Made by a program: the position numbers and the translations under genes. 59,228 bases of DNA from Pseudomonas avellanae BPIC 631 (lineage in GTDB: Bacteria; Pseudomonadota; Gammaproteobacteria; Pseudomonadales; Pseudomonadaceae), in contig NZ_ATDK01000214.1 of the NCBI RefSeq assembly GCF_000444135.1, positions 1 through 59,228 on the forward strand. The letters are read 5' to 3'. Within the stretch, counting starts at the first letter, position 1; each line of letters begins with the position of its first letter. Under the pieces are notes generated by a model that saw nothing but the letters and a program-made list of their open reading frames with translations, did not search any database and had not been told where the DNA came from. Below, one piece after another: positions 35,269 through 44,217 of the stretch.

Positions 35269-37074
35269 TTAGTAAGCCAGGCCGAAGTCTTCTTCTTTCA
35301 TGTCCATCAGGTTCCCAGCGCCCGACAGGATGGCGGCAACGTGGGTGCGGGTGCGCGGCAGGATGCGCTGGAAGTAGAAGCGCGCCGTCTGGATCTTGGC
35401 ACGGTAGAACGCTTCGTCAGCCGTACCGGCGGCCAGTTTTTCAGCCGCCAGACGCGCCATGTCGGCCCAGAAATAAGCCAGGCAGGCATAACCGGAATAC
35501 ATGATGTAATCCACCGACGCAGCACCGACTTCTTCACGGTCCTTCATCGCGGCCATACCGACTTTCAGGGTCAGCTCGCCCCATTCCTTGTTCAATGCAG
35601 CCAATGGTGTAACGAATTCCTGAACGCCTTCGTTACCTTCATTGCTCTGGCAGAACTTGTGGACAATCTTGGTGAAGCCCTTCAACGCCTCGCCTTGGGT
35701 CATCAGCACTTTACGGCCCAGCAGGTCGAGGGCCTGGATACCGGTGGTGCCTTCGTACAGCATCGAAATGCGGCTGTCGCGAACGTTCTGTTCCATGCCC
35801 CACTCGGCGATAAAGCCATGACCGCCGTAGATCTGCACGCCGTGGTTGGCGGCTTCAAAACCCACTTCGGTCATGAAAGCCTTGGCAATCGGTGTCATGA
35901 ACGCCAGCAGCGCGTCGGCGGATTTCTTCTGCTCCGGGTCTTCGCTGTACTTGACGATATCGACCTGTTTGGCGGTGAAGTACACCATGGCCCGAGTGCC
36001 TTCAGCGAAGGCCTTCATGGTCAGCAGCATACGGCGCACGTCAGGGTGAACGATGATCGGGTCAGCAGCCTTTTCCGGCGCTTTCGGGCCGGTCAGTGAA
36101 CGCATCTGCAGACGGTCGCGGGCGTATTTCAGCCCCCCCTGAAACGCGACCTCGGCATGCGCCAAACCTTGCAGTGCAGTGCCCAGACGCGCCGTGTTCA
36201 TGAACGTGAACATGCAGTTCAGGCCCTTATTCGGCGGGCCGATCAGATAGCCGGTAGCGCCGTCGAAGTTCATCACGCAGGTGGCGTTGCCGTGAATGCC
36301 CATCTTGTGTTCGATCGAGCCGCAGTTCACCGCGTTGCGCTCGCCCACACCGCCGTCGGCAGCCGAGAGGAACTTGGGCACGATGAACAGCGAAATGCCT
36401 TTGGTGCCAGCGGGCGCATCCGGAAGGCGGGCCAGCACGATGTGGACGATGTTATCGGCCATGTCGTGTTCGCCAGCAGAAATGAAGATCTTGGTGCCGG
36501 TCACCTTGTAGGTGCCGTCAGCCTGAGGTTCGGCCTTGGTGCGCAACATGCCCAGGTCGGTACCGCAGTGGGATTCGGTCAGGCACATGGTGCCGGTCCA
36601 CTCGCCGGAGACCAGCCTGGTCAGGTACGCGTCCTGCTGCTCGGGCGTGCCGTGCTCGGAGATGGTGTTCATCGCACCATGCGACAGGCCCGGGTACATG
36701 CCCCACGACCAGTTGGCTTCGCCGACCATCTCGCTGACTGCCAGGCCCAGCGACTCAGGCAGGCCCTGACCGCCGTGCTCGACGTCATGCGCAAGGCTCG
36801 GCCAGCCGCCTTCGACGAACTGCTTGTAGGCTTGTTTGAAACCGGACGGCGTCTTCACGCCCGACTCGCTCCAGGTGCAGCCCTCGGTATCCCCAACCCG
36901 GTTCAGCGGCGCAAGCACCTGCTCGCAGAACTTGGCGCCCTCTTCAAGAATGGCGTCGACCATGTCCGGAGTGGCGTCGTGACAGGCTGGCAGACTCTGA
37001 TAGTGCGCTTCGTAACCGAGCAGCTCATCACGGACGAAACGAATATCACGCAAGGGGGCCTTGTAGTCAGGCAT
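35269..37074 (-). CDS. Acyl-CoA dehydrogenase, long type (second paralogue)
   Basis: 601 residues, clearly homologous along its length to the gene at 31662-33440 ([13 protein letters not shown] against [13 protein letters not shown]). It has the same signatures: [45 protein letters not shown] and [14 protein letters not shown]. It carries an FAD-dependent dehydrogenase domain plus the C-terminal extension of the 600-residue subgroup. It likely oxidises medium- or long-chain, or aryl-substituted, acyl-CoA in beta-oxidation. The strong terminator at 35215 separates it from the GGDEF gene, so the three genes are at least two transcripts. Confidence 0.88.
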   Translation of the reverse strand: MPDYKAPLRDIRFVRDELLGYEAHYQSLPACHDATPDMVDAILEEGAKFCEQVLAPLNRVGDTEGCTWSESGVKTPSGFKQAYKQFVEGGWPSLAHDVEHGGQGLPESLGLAVSEMVGEANWSWGMYPGLSHGAMNTISEHGTPEQQDAYLTRLVSGEWTGTMCLTESHCGTDLGMLRTKAEPQADGTYKVTGTKIFISAGEHDMADNIVHIVLARLPDAPAGTKGISLFIVPKFLSAADGGVGERNAVNCGSIEHKMGIHGNATCVMNFDGATGYLIGPPNKGLNCMFTFMNTARLGTALQGLAHAEVAFQGGLKYARDRLQMRSLTGPKAPEKAADPIIVHPDVRRMLLTMKAFAEGTRAMVYFTAKQVDIVKYSEDPEQKKSADALLAFMTPIAKAFMTEVGFEAANHGVQIYGGHGFIAEWGMEQNVRDSRISMLYEGTTGIQALDLLGRKVLMTQGEALKGFTKIVHKFCQSNEGNEGVQEFVTPLAALNKEWGELTLKVGMAAMKDREEVGAASVDYIMYSGYACLAYFWADMARLAAEKLAAGTADEAFYRAKIQTARFYFQRILPRTRTHVAAILSGAGNLMDMKEEDFGLAY

Positions 37075-37434
37075 AGCGATAAACCTCTGCTGATGAATCC
37101 TGGAACGAATGACCGGGCGGTCGCTGAAAGCATAGCCTCAAGCACCAGACAATCTCGTATGCCTTGCGGTCAAACAGGTGTTTGAAACATACGTTTACGC
37201 CCAAACCTTGTCAATAGCGAAGCACGCACCATTCGTCCACGTTGCTTTATCAACCGCACACGCACAGGCACGAGACGCGAACAAAAGCGTAAGCGAAAGT
37301 TTAGTAAAGGATGGAGGTGTTGCAGGGACGATACAGAAGCGTGATGCGAGACAATTCAGCAGACGACGCTGTGCAGGGGGCACAGCGAGGGCGTTACATG
37401 GGGTTTGCTACACGGGGCGTGGAGAAACCCCGTA
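37075..37434. other. Intergenic region, no gene seen
   Basis: About 360 bases upstream of the acyl-CoA dehydrogenase gene and downstream of the small gene at 37435. It should hold the dehydrogenase promoter. The only structure noted is GGGGTTT...AAACCCC with an inner ACGGGG...CCCCGT (about 37399-37435), which may end transcription of the small gene. No coding signal is convincing. Confidence 0.5.
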
Positions 37435-37731
37435 TCAGGCGTAGGTGTCGATCAATGTGCCGAGCGCTTCGTCACTGGCTTTCTGAACCGCAACACCGGC
37501 TTCAATCTGGTTCTTGCCAGCATTGAGTTCGACAATGTTGGAGGACAGATCCGAACGCTGGCTGCGATCGACAGAACGCAGGTTTTCGAGCTGAAAGTCC
37601 GAAGACTGGCTTCTGCCCGACACTTCAATGTTGGAGCTGGCGATCTGGGTAGCCGCCTGATCGACACGGCCTTGCCCGACCTGCATGGCGCTCAGGCCTG
37701 GGTAAAGGGTGTTGTTCATGGTGATTTGCAT
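37435..37731 (-). CDS. Small protein resembling the N-terminal motif of flagellar rod/hook proteins
   Basis: 98 residues from the ATG at 37731, with GAGG 9 bases upstream. The opening NNTLYPGLSAMQVGQGRVDQAATQIASSN resembles the start of FlgE/FlgG/FlgK-type axial proteins (LY.ALSGMQ.AQ.RLD..A.NIAN). The rest is helical and ends VAVQKASDEALGTLIDTYA, like their C-terminal coiled-coil segment. It is therefore a minimal two-helix version with no middle domain. It lies next to bioD on the same strand, far from flagellar genes. Export and function are unknown. Confidence 0.6.
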   Translation of the reverse strand: MQITMNNTLYPGLSAMQVGQGRVDQAATQIASSNIEVSGRSQSSDFQLENLRSVDRSQRSDLSSNIVELNAGKNQIEAGVAVQKASDEALGTLIDTYA

Positions 37732-37814
37732 AAGCCGATCCTCAGTTCAAAAAACGAACACGTGCCATTGAACCAGTATTTGCATCTAAATACCCGACAA
37801 ACAGACTAATGGCA

Positions 37815-38564
37815 CTAGGCCGTATCATAGGCCGCGTCTTCAAAAACCGAAACACCCTTGCCTGTCAGCAAGATACAGACGCTGTCAGCCAACAGTTGCA
37901 GATCAAGATAACGCGCCACATTTTCGGCGCTCGCCTCGCTCAGCCGTGGCACACGCCCCAAACAGGGCGCAGACAGACGTTCGCGTAGCGTAGCGAGGTT
38001 TTCCTCCAGTCGCGAGGTCTCTGCGTCAATAACGTTGGCCACCCAGCCCGCCAAGTGTAGACCGTCCCGAGCGATAGCCTCGGCGGTCAATACGGCATGA
38101 TTGATACAGCCCAGACGCACGCCCACCACCAGAATCACCGGCAAACCCAAGGCAATGGCCAGGTCAGACAAATTATGTTGCCCGGCCAATGGCACGCGCC
38201 AGCCGCCTGCACCCTCGATCAAGGTGAAATCCGCTTGCTTGTCCAGGATGTGCCGCATCGGCTGCAGCAATGAACCGACGGTTAGCACCACGCCTGCTTC
38301 AAGCGCCGCCACATGTGGAGCAATGGCCGGGGCGAATGCCAGCGGATTGACCTCATCGTAATCCAGCTCGATGGAACATTCGGCCTGCAACGCCAGCGCA
38401 TCGGAGTTGCGCAACCCCTCCGCCGTCATGACGCAGCCGGAGGCCACAGGCTTGCACGCCGCGGTACTCAGGCCCTTCAAGCGGGCGGCATGCAACAGGC
38501 CGGCAGCCACGGTGGTCTTTCCAGCGTCGGTGTCGGTTCCGGTAATGAAATAGGCAGCGCTCAT
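37815..38564 (-). CDS. bioD: BioD, dethiobiotin synthetase
   Basis: 249 residues from the ATG at 38564; an upstream ATG at 38597 would add eleven. The P-loop GTDTDAGKTT is at about 8-17, with the substrate-binding CKPVASG and EGAGGWRVPL loops following. It closes the ureido ring on 7,8-diaminopelargonate using ATP and CO2. It is the last gene of the minus-strand bioBFHCD run, 32 bases after bioC. The C terminus has about 20 residues more than the E. coli enzyme (GKGVSVFEDAAYDTA). Confidence 0.93.
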   Translation of the reverse strand: MSAAYFITGTDTDAGKTTVAAGLLHAARLKGLSTAACKPVASGCVMTAEGLRNSDALALQAECSIELDYDEVNPLAFAPAIAPHVAALEAGVVLTVGSLLQPMRHILDKQADFTLIEGAGGWRVPLAGQHNLSDLAIALGLPVILVVGVRLGCINHAVLTAEAIARDGLHLAGWVANVIDAETSRLEENLATLRERLSAPCLGRVPRLSEASAENVARYLDLQLLADSVCILLTGKGVSVFEDAAYDTA

Positions 38565-38596
38565 CTCGACACTCTTTCCATATAAACGTGAAGCCA

Positions 38597-39406
38597 TCAG
38601 GCTTTTTCAAGCACCGCGTACACCACTTGATAGGTGGCAGGTAGCCCGGCGTCCTGACGAAAGCCTTCATAGGCCTGGACCATGCCCAGAATCCGCTCGC
38701 GACCGGTCAGGCCGTTGGGCCGCCCGGGGTTGAGGTTGTGGGCACCGAGCGCCTTCAACTCATGAGTCAGGCTACGCACGTCCGGGTAATGCAGCACCTG
38801 CGGACGAACCTCCAGGCTGCGTACCTGCAGACCGCTGGCCGCGCACATCTGGAGGTAGTCATCTTCGCGACGAAAGCGATTCACATGCACCTGGCCGTCA
38901 ACGGCACGCCAACTGTCACGCAATTCGTACAGCGTGCCGACGCACAAGCTGGCGAAGGCAAACACGCCGCCCGGCTGCAACACGCGATGGGCTTCGCTGA
39001 GCACCGCCGCAAAGTCGGCGCACCACTGCACGGCTAGGCTGGAGAAAATCAGCTCGCAGCTTTCGTCCCGCAACGGCAAATGCTCGGCGTCACCGGCAAC
39101 AAAATGCTGCGCGCCGCCCAACGGCTGCGCATGGCGCAACATGCCTTCGGCGATGTCCAGCGCGATGCTTTGGCTTTGGTTGAATGTCCGGGCCAGCGCG
39201 CGGCTGAAATAGCCGGTGCCGCACCCCAGATCAAGCCACCGCGAAGGCGTGAGCCCGGCAGGCAGACGAGACAGCAGTTCGCTGCCGACGCTGCGCTGTA
39301 ACTCTGCCACGCTGTCGTAACTGCCTGCCGCCCGGGAAAACGACGCTGCAACCTGGCGCTTGTCGGGCAGCACCGAGGGCGGCTTGGGATGTGAAAGGTC
39401 AGTCAT
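38597..39406 (-). CDS. bioC: BioC, malonyl-ACP O-methyltransferase
   Basis: 269 residues from the ATG at 39406; another ATG at 39418 is possible. It is a class I methyltransferase with SAM motif [14 protein letters not shown] at about 50-63 and [22 protein letters not shown] further on. It methylates the free carboxyl of malonyl-ACP so that the fatty acid cycle can extend it to pimeloyl-ACP methyl ester. It overlaps the bioH end by 8 bases. Confidence 0.92.
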   Translation of the reverse strand: MTDLSHPKPPSVLPDKRQVAASFSRAAGSYDSVAELQRSVGSELLSRLPAGLTPSRWLDLGCGTGYFSRALARTFNQSQSIALDIAEGMLRHAQPLGGAQHFVAGDAEHLPLRDESCELIFSSLAVQWCADFAAVLSEAHRVLQPGGVFAFASLCVGTLYELRDSWRAVDGQVHVNRFRREDDYLQMCAASGLQVRSLEVRPQVLHYPDVRSLTHELKALGAHNLNPGRPNGLTGRERILGMVQAYEGFRQDAGLPATYQVVYAVLEKA

Positions 39407-40130
39407 CGCCAGACTCATGTAGAAAGGCCTGGATTGCGGCCGCCACGCCATGTGGGTTTTCCAGCAAAAACGCATGGCTGGCCTGTTCGATCAGGCCTAC
39501 CTCGACATCCGGCAACAAGGCCAGCAGATCACCTGCGGCCTCGGCTGGCACGAAAGCATCAAGCCCGGCGAACAGGTGCAGTTGCGGGCCGCGATAGGTT
39601 TGCAGCGCACTGCGCGTATCGAGTTGCTGAAGTATTTTCAGCCCGTCGACCAGCGCGGTTTTGGAGCTGTGCGGCGCGCCGGCCTTGAGCAGGCGCGCCA
39701 GACCGCGAGGGTCCTCTGCACCTTGTGTGCACAACAGACTGAAACGCTTGAGCGTCGCGTCGGGATCCACCGAACAACCTGCCAGAAACGCATCGAAATC
39801 CTGCGCGGGCATCGCATTCGGCCACGCGCCCTGGGTGACGAAACAGGCGTTGCTGGCCAGGGTCAGCAACCCGCAGCAGCCTTCACCGCGCCGTGCTGCC
39901 AGCTCGGCGGCAAGCATGCCGCCCAGCGACCAGCCGCCTAGCCAGGCGTTGTCCGGCAGGTTGGCGTCCAGTTCGTCGAGCCAGTCCGGCACGTCGCAGC
40001 TGTCGATGTCCGGCAACGGCTCGATCTCGACCCGCAGGTGCTCATCAAGCCCAAGCAATGCAGCCGCGAGCGGCTCCAGCGGGGAAACGCCCAGGCCCCA
40101 GCCCGGCAGTAGAATCAGACGATCACGCAT
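39399..40130 (-). CDS. bioH: BioH, pimeloyl-ACP methyl ester esterase
   Basis: 243 residues from the ATG at 40130, which lies inside the last codons of bioF. It has an alpha/beta-hydrolase fold with LLPGWGLG as the oxyanion region, nucleophile [13 protein letters not shown] (Ser of GWSLG), an Asp near FAGLDAFVP and His of [12 protein letters not shown]. It removes the methyl group put on by BioC and ends chain elongation. It overlaps bioF and bioC by 8 bases each. Confidence 0.92.
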   Translation of the reverse strand: MRDRLILLPGWGLGVSPLEPLAAALLGLDEHLRVEIEPLPDIDSCDVPDWLDELDANLPDNAWLGGWSLGGMLAAELAARRGEGCCGLLTLASNACFVTQGAWPNAMPAQDFDAFLAGCSVDPDATLKRFSLLCTQGAEDPRGLARLLKAGAPHSSKTALVDGLKILQQLDTRSALQTYRGPQLHLFAGLDAFVPAEAAGDLLALLPDVEVGLIEQASHAFLLENPHGVAAAIQAFLHESGDD

Positions 40131-41313
40131 GGACGGGCTCCGTGGATTCACTTGCATCCAGCAGCGGGTAGCACTGCTCCAGAGCTTCCAATAATAGCTG
40201 CACGTCGGCCTCGCTGTGCGCGGCAGACAAGGTCACGCGTAAACGAGCGCTGCCCGCAGGCACGGTCGGCGGACGAATCGCCGTCACCAGCAAACCGCGC
40301 TCACGGAGCAACTGCGACAGACGCAATGCGCGCCCGGCATCGCCAATCATGATCGGCTGGATGGGCGTGAAGCTGTCCATCAATTGCAGACCGAGCTGCT
40401 CGGCACCGCGACGAAACTGGCCGATCAAGCTCGCCAGATGCTCACGACGCCAATGCTCGGTGCGCAACAATTGCAGGCTTTTCAGCGTGGCGCAGGCCAG
40501 CGCAGGTGGCTGGCTGGTGGTGTAGATGTACGGGCGGGCGAACTGGATCAGGGTTTCGATCAGCTCTTCACTGCCCGCGACAAACGCCCCGGAGGTGCCA
40601 AACGATTTGCCGAGGGTGCCGACCAACACCGGCACATCTTCCAGGCTCAGGCCGAAATGCTCGACGATACCTGCGCCATTGGCACCCAGCGGCCCGAAGC
40701 CGTGGGCATCGTCAACCATCAGCCAGGCACCTTTGGCCTTGGCAGCCTGCGCCAGCGCGGGCAGGTCAGCGATATCGCCATCCATGCTGAACACGCCGTC
40801 GGTCACTACCAGCGTATCGCCCACGGCCGTTTCCAGACGCGCGCTCAAGCTGTCGACGTCATTGTGCAAATAGCGCGAAAAGCGTGCGCCGCTGAGCAAA
40901 CCGGCGTCCAGCAGCGAAGCGTGATTGAGGCGGTCTTCCAGCACCGTATCGCCCTGCCCGACCAGGGCTGTGACCGCGCCGAGGTTGGCCATGTAACCGT
41001 TGGAGAACAACAGCGCTCGCGGACGTCCGGTCAGTTCGGCCAACGCTTCTTCCAGTTCATGGTGCGGCGTGCTGTGGCCGATCACCAGATGCGATGCCCC
41101 GCCGCCCACGCCCCAACGCTCGGCACCTGCCTGCCAGGCCGCGATCACTTCGGGGTGGTTGGCCAGGCCCATGTAGTCGTTGTTGCAGAACGCCAGCAAC
41201 GGCTGCCCATCAACAACGACCTGCGGGCCTTGCGGGCTTTGCAGCAGTGGGCGCTGGCGATAGAGGTGTGCGGTGCGACGGGCATCAAGGCGCGTGCGGA
41301 GATCGAAAGACAT
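40123..41313 (-). CDS. bioF: BioF, 8-amino-7-oxononanoate synthase
   Basis: 396 residues of the alpha-oxoamine synthase family. Visible are [36 protein letters not shown] (PLP ring-contacting Asp and His) and [13 protein letters not shown] with the Schiff-base Lys. It condenses pimeloyl-ACP with L-alanine. It lies 63 bases after bioB on the same strand and overlaps the bioH start by 8 bases. Confidence 0.95.
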   Translation of the reverse strand: MSFDLRTRLDARRTAHLYRQRPLLQSPQGPQVVVDGQPLLAFCNNDYMGLANHPEVIAAWQAGAERWGVGGGASHLVIGHSTPHHELEEALAELTGRPRALLFSNGYMANLGAVTALVGQGDTVLEDRLNHASLLDAGLLSGARFSRYLHNDVDSLSARLETAVGDTLVVTDGVFSMDGDIADLPALAQAAKAKGAWLMVDDAHGFGPLGANGAGIVEHFGLSLEDVPVLVGTLGKSFGTSGAFVAGSEELIETLIQFARPYIYTTSQPPALACATLKSLQLLRTEHWRREHLASLIGQFRRGAEQLGLQLMDSFTPIQPIMIGDAGRALRLSQLLRERGLLVTAIRPPTVPAGSARLRVTLSAAHSEADVQLLLEALEQCYPLLDASESTEPVHA

Positions 41314-41376
41314 GCAGGCCCCGGTCCGGAATGTGGCGATTCAAAGCGGGCCGAAACATCCGGCCCGCTCAAGGCA

Positions 41377-42435
41377 TCAGGCAGAGGCGGCGTCGTAGAA
41401 CATTGCGCTGCTTTGCTGTTCCACCAGCGCCTGTTCGATGGCGGCCTGATGCACTTCGTCGGCATGGCCTTCGCCCGCTTCAGGCTTGATGCCCAGGCGC
41501 GAGAACAACAGCATGTCCTTGTCGGCTTGCGGGTTGGCGGTGGTCAGCAGTTTGTCGCCGTAGAAAATCGAGTTGGCACCGGCGAAGAACGCCAGCGCCT
41601 GCATTTGCTCGTTCATCGCTTCGCGGCCGGCGGACAGACGCACGTGGGATTGCGGCATCAGAATACGCGCGACCGCCAGCATGCGGATGAAGTCGAACGG
41701 GTCCACGTCTTCGGCGTTTTCCAGCGGCGTACCGGCCACCTTGACCAGCATGTTGATGGGCACCGATTCCGGGTGCTCTGGCAGGTTTGCCAGTTGAATC
41801 AGCAACCCGGCGCGGTCGTCGAGCGACTCGCCCATGCCCAGAATGCCGCCGGAGCAGATTTTCATGCCGGCATCGCGCACATAGGCCAGGGTTTGCAGAC
41901 GCTCGCCGTAGGTACGGGTGGTAATAATGCTGCCGTAGAACTCCGGCGAGGTGTCCAGGTTGTGGTTGTAGTAATCCAGCCCGGCGGTGGCCAGCGCTTC
42001 GGTCTGTTCCTGATCGAGACGCCCCAGGGTCATGCAGGTTTCCAGGCCCATGGCTTTCACGCCCTTGACCATCTCCAGCACGTAAGGCATGTCTTTGGCG
42101 GAAGGATGCTTCCAGGCCGCGCCCATACAGAAGCGGGTCGAACCGATGGATTTGGCGCGCGCAGCTTCTTCGAGGACCTTCTGCACTTCAAGCAGCTTTT
42201 CTTTCTCAAGGCCGGTGTTGTAGTGACCGGACTGCGGGCAGTACTTGCAGTCTTCCGGGCAGGCGCCGGTCTTGATCGACAGCAGGGTAGAAACCTGGAC
42301 GCGGTTGGCATCGAAGTGAGCACGGTGCACCGTTTGCGCCTGAAACAGCAGGTCATTGAATGGCTGTACAAACAGCGCCCTGACCTCAGCTAAAGTCCAG
42401 TCGTGACGCAAAGTGGCGGTGGTGCTGGCGCTCAT
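41377..42435 (-). CDS. bioB: BioB, biotin synthase
   Basis: 352 residues from the ATG at 42435, which has AAGGAG upstream; a longer reading to 42552 would run through the promoter. The radical SAM motif CPEDCKYC is followed by PQSG. Also present are [12 protein letters not shown] and the auxiliary 2Fe-2S ligand region ([12 protein letters not shown] and CMTLG). It inserts sulfur into dethiobiotin. It is the first gene of the bio operon. Its promoter overlaps a BirA-box-like palindrome at 42531-42563. Confidence 0.96.
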   Translation of the reverse strand: MSASTTATLRHDWTLAEVRALFVQPFNDLLFQAQTVHRAHFDANRVQVSTLLSIKTGACPEDCKYCPQSGHYNTGLEKEKLLEVQKVLEEAARAKSIGSTRFCMGAAWKHPSAKDMPYVLEMVKGVKAMGLETCMTLGRLDQEQTEALATAGLDYYNHNLDTSPEFYGSIITTRTYGERLQTLAYVRDAGMKICSGGILGMGESLDDRAGLLIQLANLPEHPESVPINMLVKVAGTPLENAEDVDPFDFIRMLAVARILMPQSHVRLSAGREAMNEQMQALAFFAGANSIFYGDKLLTTANPQADKDMLLFSRLGIKPEAGEGHADEVHQAAIEQALVEQQSSAMFYDAASA

Positions 42436-42508
42436 CGGGCGGCTCCTTGGTGTTTCTGGGCAATGCGCGAGGGCGGAAAAGACCACAGGCGCTACAGGGA
42501 TGTCGGGC

Positions 42509-42563
42509 ATATTTAAGGAAGAGCCATGCGCTGTCAACCCAGTTACGATCATCAGGTTTACAT
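42509..42563 (-). promoter_or_regulatory. bioB promoter with BirA-box-like operator
   Basis: On the minus strand, TTGACA (complement of 42532-42537) is followed after 17 bases by AAATAT (complement of 42509-42514), a good sigma-70 promoter 74 bases upstream of bioB. On the plus strand, CTGTCAACC (42531-42539), 15 bases and GGTTTACAT (42555-42563) match the proteobacterial BirA box TTGTAAACC-N14/15-GGTTTACAA at 7 of 9 and 8 of 9 positions. The left arm covers the -35 element. Repression of bioB by biotin-loaded BirA is the likely meaning. Confidence 0.72.
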
Positions 42564-43260
42564 CTGGTTAAAAAACAAACAAAACTGTTTGTTGTGCGAT
42601 GAGCGCAGTGAGGTCCCAGCGCCCATCTGCGTGCCCTGCGAGGCCGAGTTGCCGTGGCTTGGCAACCAGTGCGAACACTGCGCGCTGCCCTTGCCGGTCT
42701 TCGGCCTGAGTTGCGGGCAATGCAGCAAGCGCCCCCCGGCCTTTGCTCAGGTGATTGCGCCGTGGCTATATGACTTTCCGATAGACAGCCTGATTACGCG
42801 CTTCAAACACAACCGCAAATGGCCCATGGGGCGGCTGCTCGCCGAGCTGTGCGGCCAGTTTCTGCAACACCGCTTCGATGAAGGCCTACCGCGTCCGGAC
42901 TACCTGTTGCCTGTGCCGCTGGCCAACAAACGCTTGCGCCAGCGCGGTTACAACCAGGCGGGAATGCTGGCCGGATGGCTGGGCAAACAGTTGCAACTGC
43001 CTGTCGATGAACAGCATGTAGTGCGCAGTCGAGAAACCGCTGCACAACAAGGTCTCGACGCCAAAGCGCGCAAACGCAACTTGCGCGGCGCGTTCGCACT
43101 GATCGATGCCGATTGGGTGCACGGCAAACACCTGGCGTTGGTCGATGACGTATTGACCACCGGCTCGACGGCAGAGGTCATTGCTCGATTATTGAACAGT
43201 GCAGGTGCACAGCGGGTGGACGTGTATTGCCTGGCGCGGACGCCCAAGCCGGGGGATTGA
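42526..43260 (+). CDS. ComF-family phosphoribosyltransferase-like protein
   Basis: 244 residues, starting at an ATG with AAGGAAG 6 bases upstream. The N-terminal zinc-finger-like region has paired cysteines (CLLCDE, CVPCE, CEHCALP, CGQC). The C-terminal phosphoribosyltransferase fold has [17 protein letters not shown] and the PRPP loop [16 protein letters not shown]. ComF proteins are needed for DNA uptake in naturally competent bacteria; the role in Pseudomonas is not settled. The gene is divergent from bioB, and its first 13 codons contain the BirA-box-like site, so the two genes share regulatory DNA. Confidence 0.85.
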   Translation: MRCQPSYDHQVYIWLKNKQNCLLCDERSEVPAPICVPCEAELPWLGNQCEHCALPLPVFGLSCGQCSKRPPAFAQVIAPWLYDFPIDSLITRFKHNRKWPMGRLLAELCGQFLQHRFDEGLPRPDYLLPVPLANKRLRQRGYNQAGMLAGWLGKQLQLPVDEQHVVRSRETAAQQGLDAKARKRNLRGAFALIDADWVHGKHLALVDDVLTTGSTAEVIARLLNSAGAQRVDVYCLARTPKPGD

Positions 43261-43374
43261 TTGAGCCATGTGCTCAGGCGCTTTTAATATCGTTACCACG
43301 CTCTGCGTCCGTTTTCGACGCCACACACAAGAACGATCATACTGCCCCCTCCTCTCCAGCCACCCCGGATCACC

Positions 43375-44139
43375 ATGTCCCTGCCCACGTTACTCACGCA
43401 ACACATGGTCCGCCGCCCGCAACGCATTGCGCTGTTGCAGCACATCGCCGAACAGGGCTCGATCACCCGCGCGGCGAAAAGCGCAGGTTTGAGTTACAAG
43501 GCAGCCTGGGACGCCATTGATGAGCTGAACAACCTGGCGCAAAAGCCGCTGGTAGAACGCAGTGTCGGTGGGCGCGGTGGCGGTGGCGCCAAACTGTCGG
43601 TCGAGGGCGAACGGGTGCTGCGTCTCTATCAGCGGGTGCAGGCCTTGCAGGCTCAGGTGCTGGAAGCGGCCGGAAACAGCAGCGACCTGGACCTGCTCAA
43701 TCGCCTGACCCTGCGCACCAGTGCACGCAACCAGTTGCTGGGGCGCATCGTGGCCATCACCCGTCAGGGTCATCATGACCAGATTCGCCTGCAACTGGCC
43801 GATGAGGCGTTCATCGAAGCGCAGGTAACCCACGACAGCACGCTGGATTTAGGCCTGGAAGTGGGCACTGACGCAGTGGCGCTGATCAAGGCCGGCTGGC
43901 TGGAACTGCGTGCGCAACACGCCGAAGTAACAAATGGAAACAATTGCCTGATCGGGCAGATCGAGAGCGTAATCGACGCCGACGATGGCCCAAGCGAAGT
44001 GCGCATCAAACTCCCGAGCGGCCAGACATTGTGCGCCCTGGCGACACCTGCACACCTGCAGGCTCAGCAGTTGAAAACCGGCGTTACTGTGCAGGCAGGA
44101 TTCGCAGCCTCGTTCGTGCTGCTGGGTATACCGACGTAA
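43375..44139 (+). CDS. modE: ModE-type molybdate-responsive regulator
   Basis: 254 residues. An N-terminal LysR-like winged helix (about 17-75: LLQHIAEQGSITRAAKSAGLSYKAAWDAIDELN) is followed by two TOBE/Mop modules (about 110-175 and 185-252, RNQLLGRIVAITRQG and NNCLIGQIESVI). The fold binds molybdate and represses modABC or activates molybdoenzyme genes. No molybdate transporter is in the window. A fragment of the GCTCTGCGTC-type repeat lies just upstream (about 43297). Confidence 0.87.
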   Translation: MSLPTLLTQHMVRRPQRIALLQHIAEQGSITRAAKSAGLSYKAAWDAIDELNNLAQKPLVERSVGGRGGGGAKLSVEGERVLRLYQRVQALQAQVLEAAGNSSDLDLLNRLTLRTSARNQLLGRIVAITRQGHHDQIRLQLADEAFIEAQVTHDSTLDLGLEVGTDAVALIKAGWLELRAQHAEVTNGNNCLIGQIESVIDADDGPSEVRIKLPSGQTLCALATPAHLQAQQLKTGVTVQAGFAASFVLLGIPT

Positions 44140-44158
44140 GCGCCGGGAAGTCATCACC

Positions 44159-44176
44159 GCGACACAATTCCGTCAT
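44159..44176 (+). promoter_or_regulatory. Candidate degenerate Pho box upstream of phoX
   Basis: GCGACAC-AATT-CCGTCAT (44159-44176) resembles the PhoB half-site pair CTGTCAT-N4-CTGTCAT. The second half matches at 6 of 7 positions, the first at only about 4 of 7. It ends 41 bases before the phoX start, in a suitable place. Weak evidence on its own. Confidence 0.35.
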
Positions 44177-44217
44177 ATGCGCGCACTAAGGTGGCTGCCA
44201 TATTCGAGGGAGCCGTG

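Noticed and set aside
40384..42393. A 669-codon open frame on the plus strand, antisense to bioF and bioB
   Set aside because: It is the GC-rich shadow of two certain genes. Its translation is low in hydrophobic order and matches no family, and there is no ribosome site.
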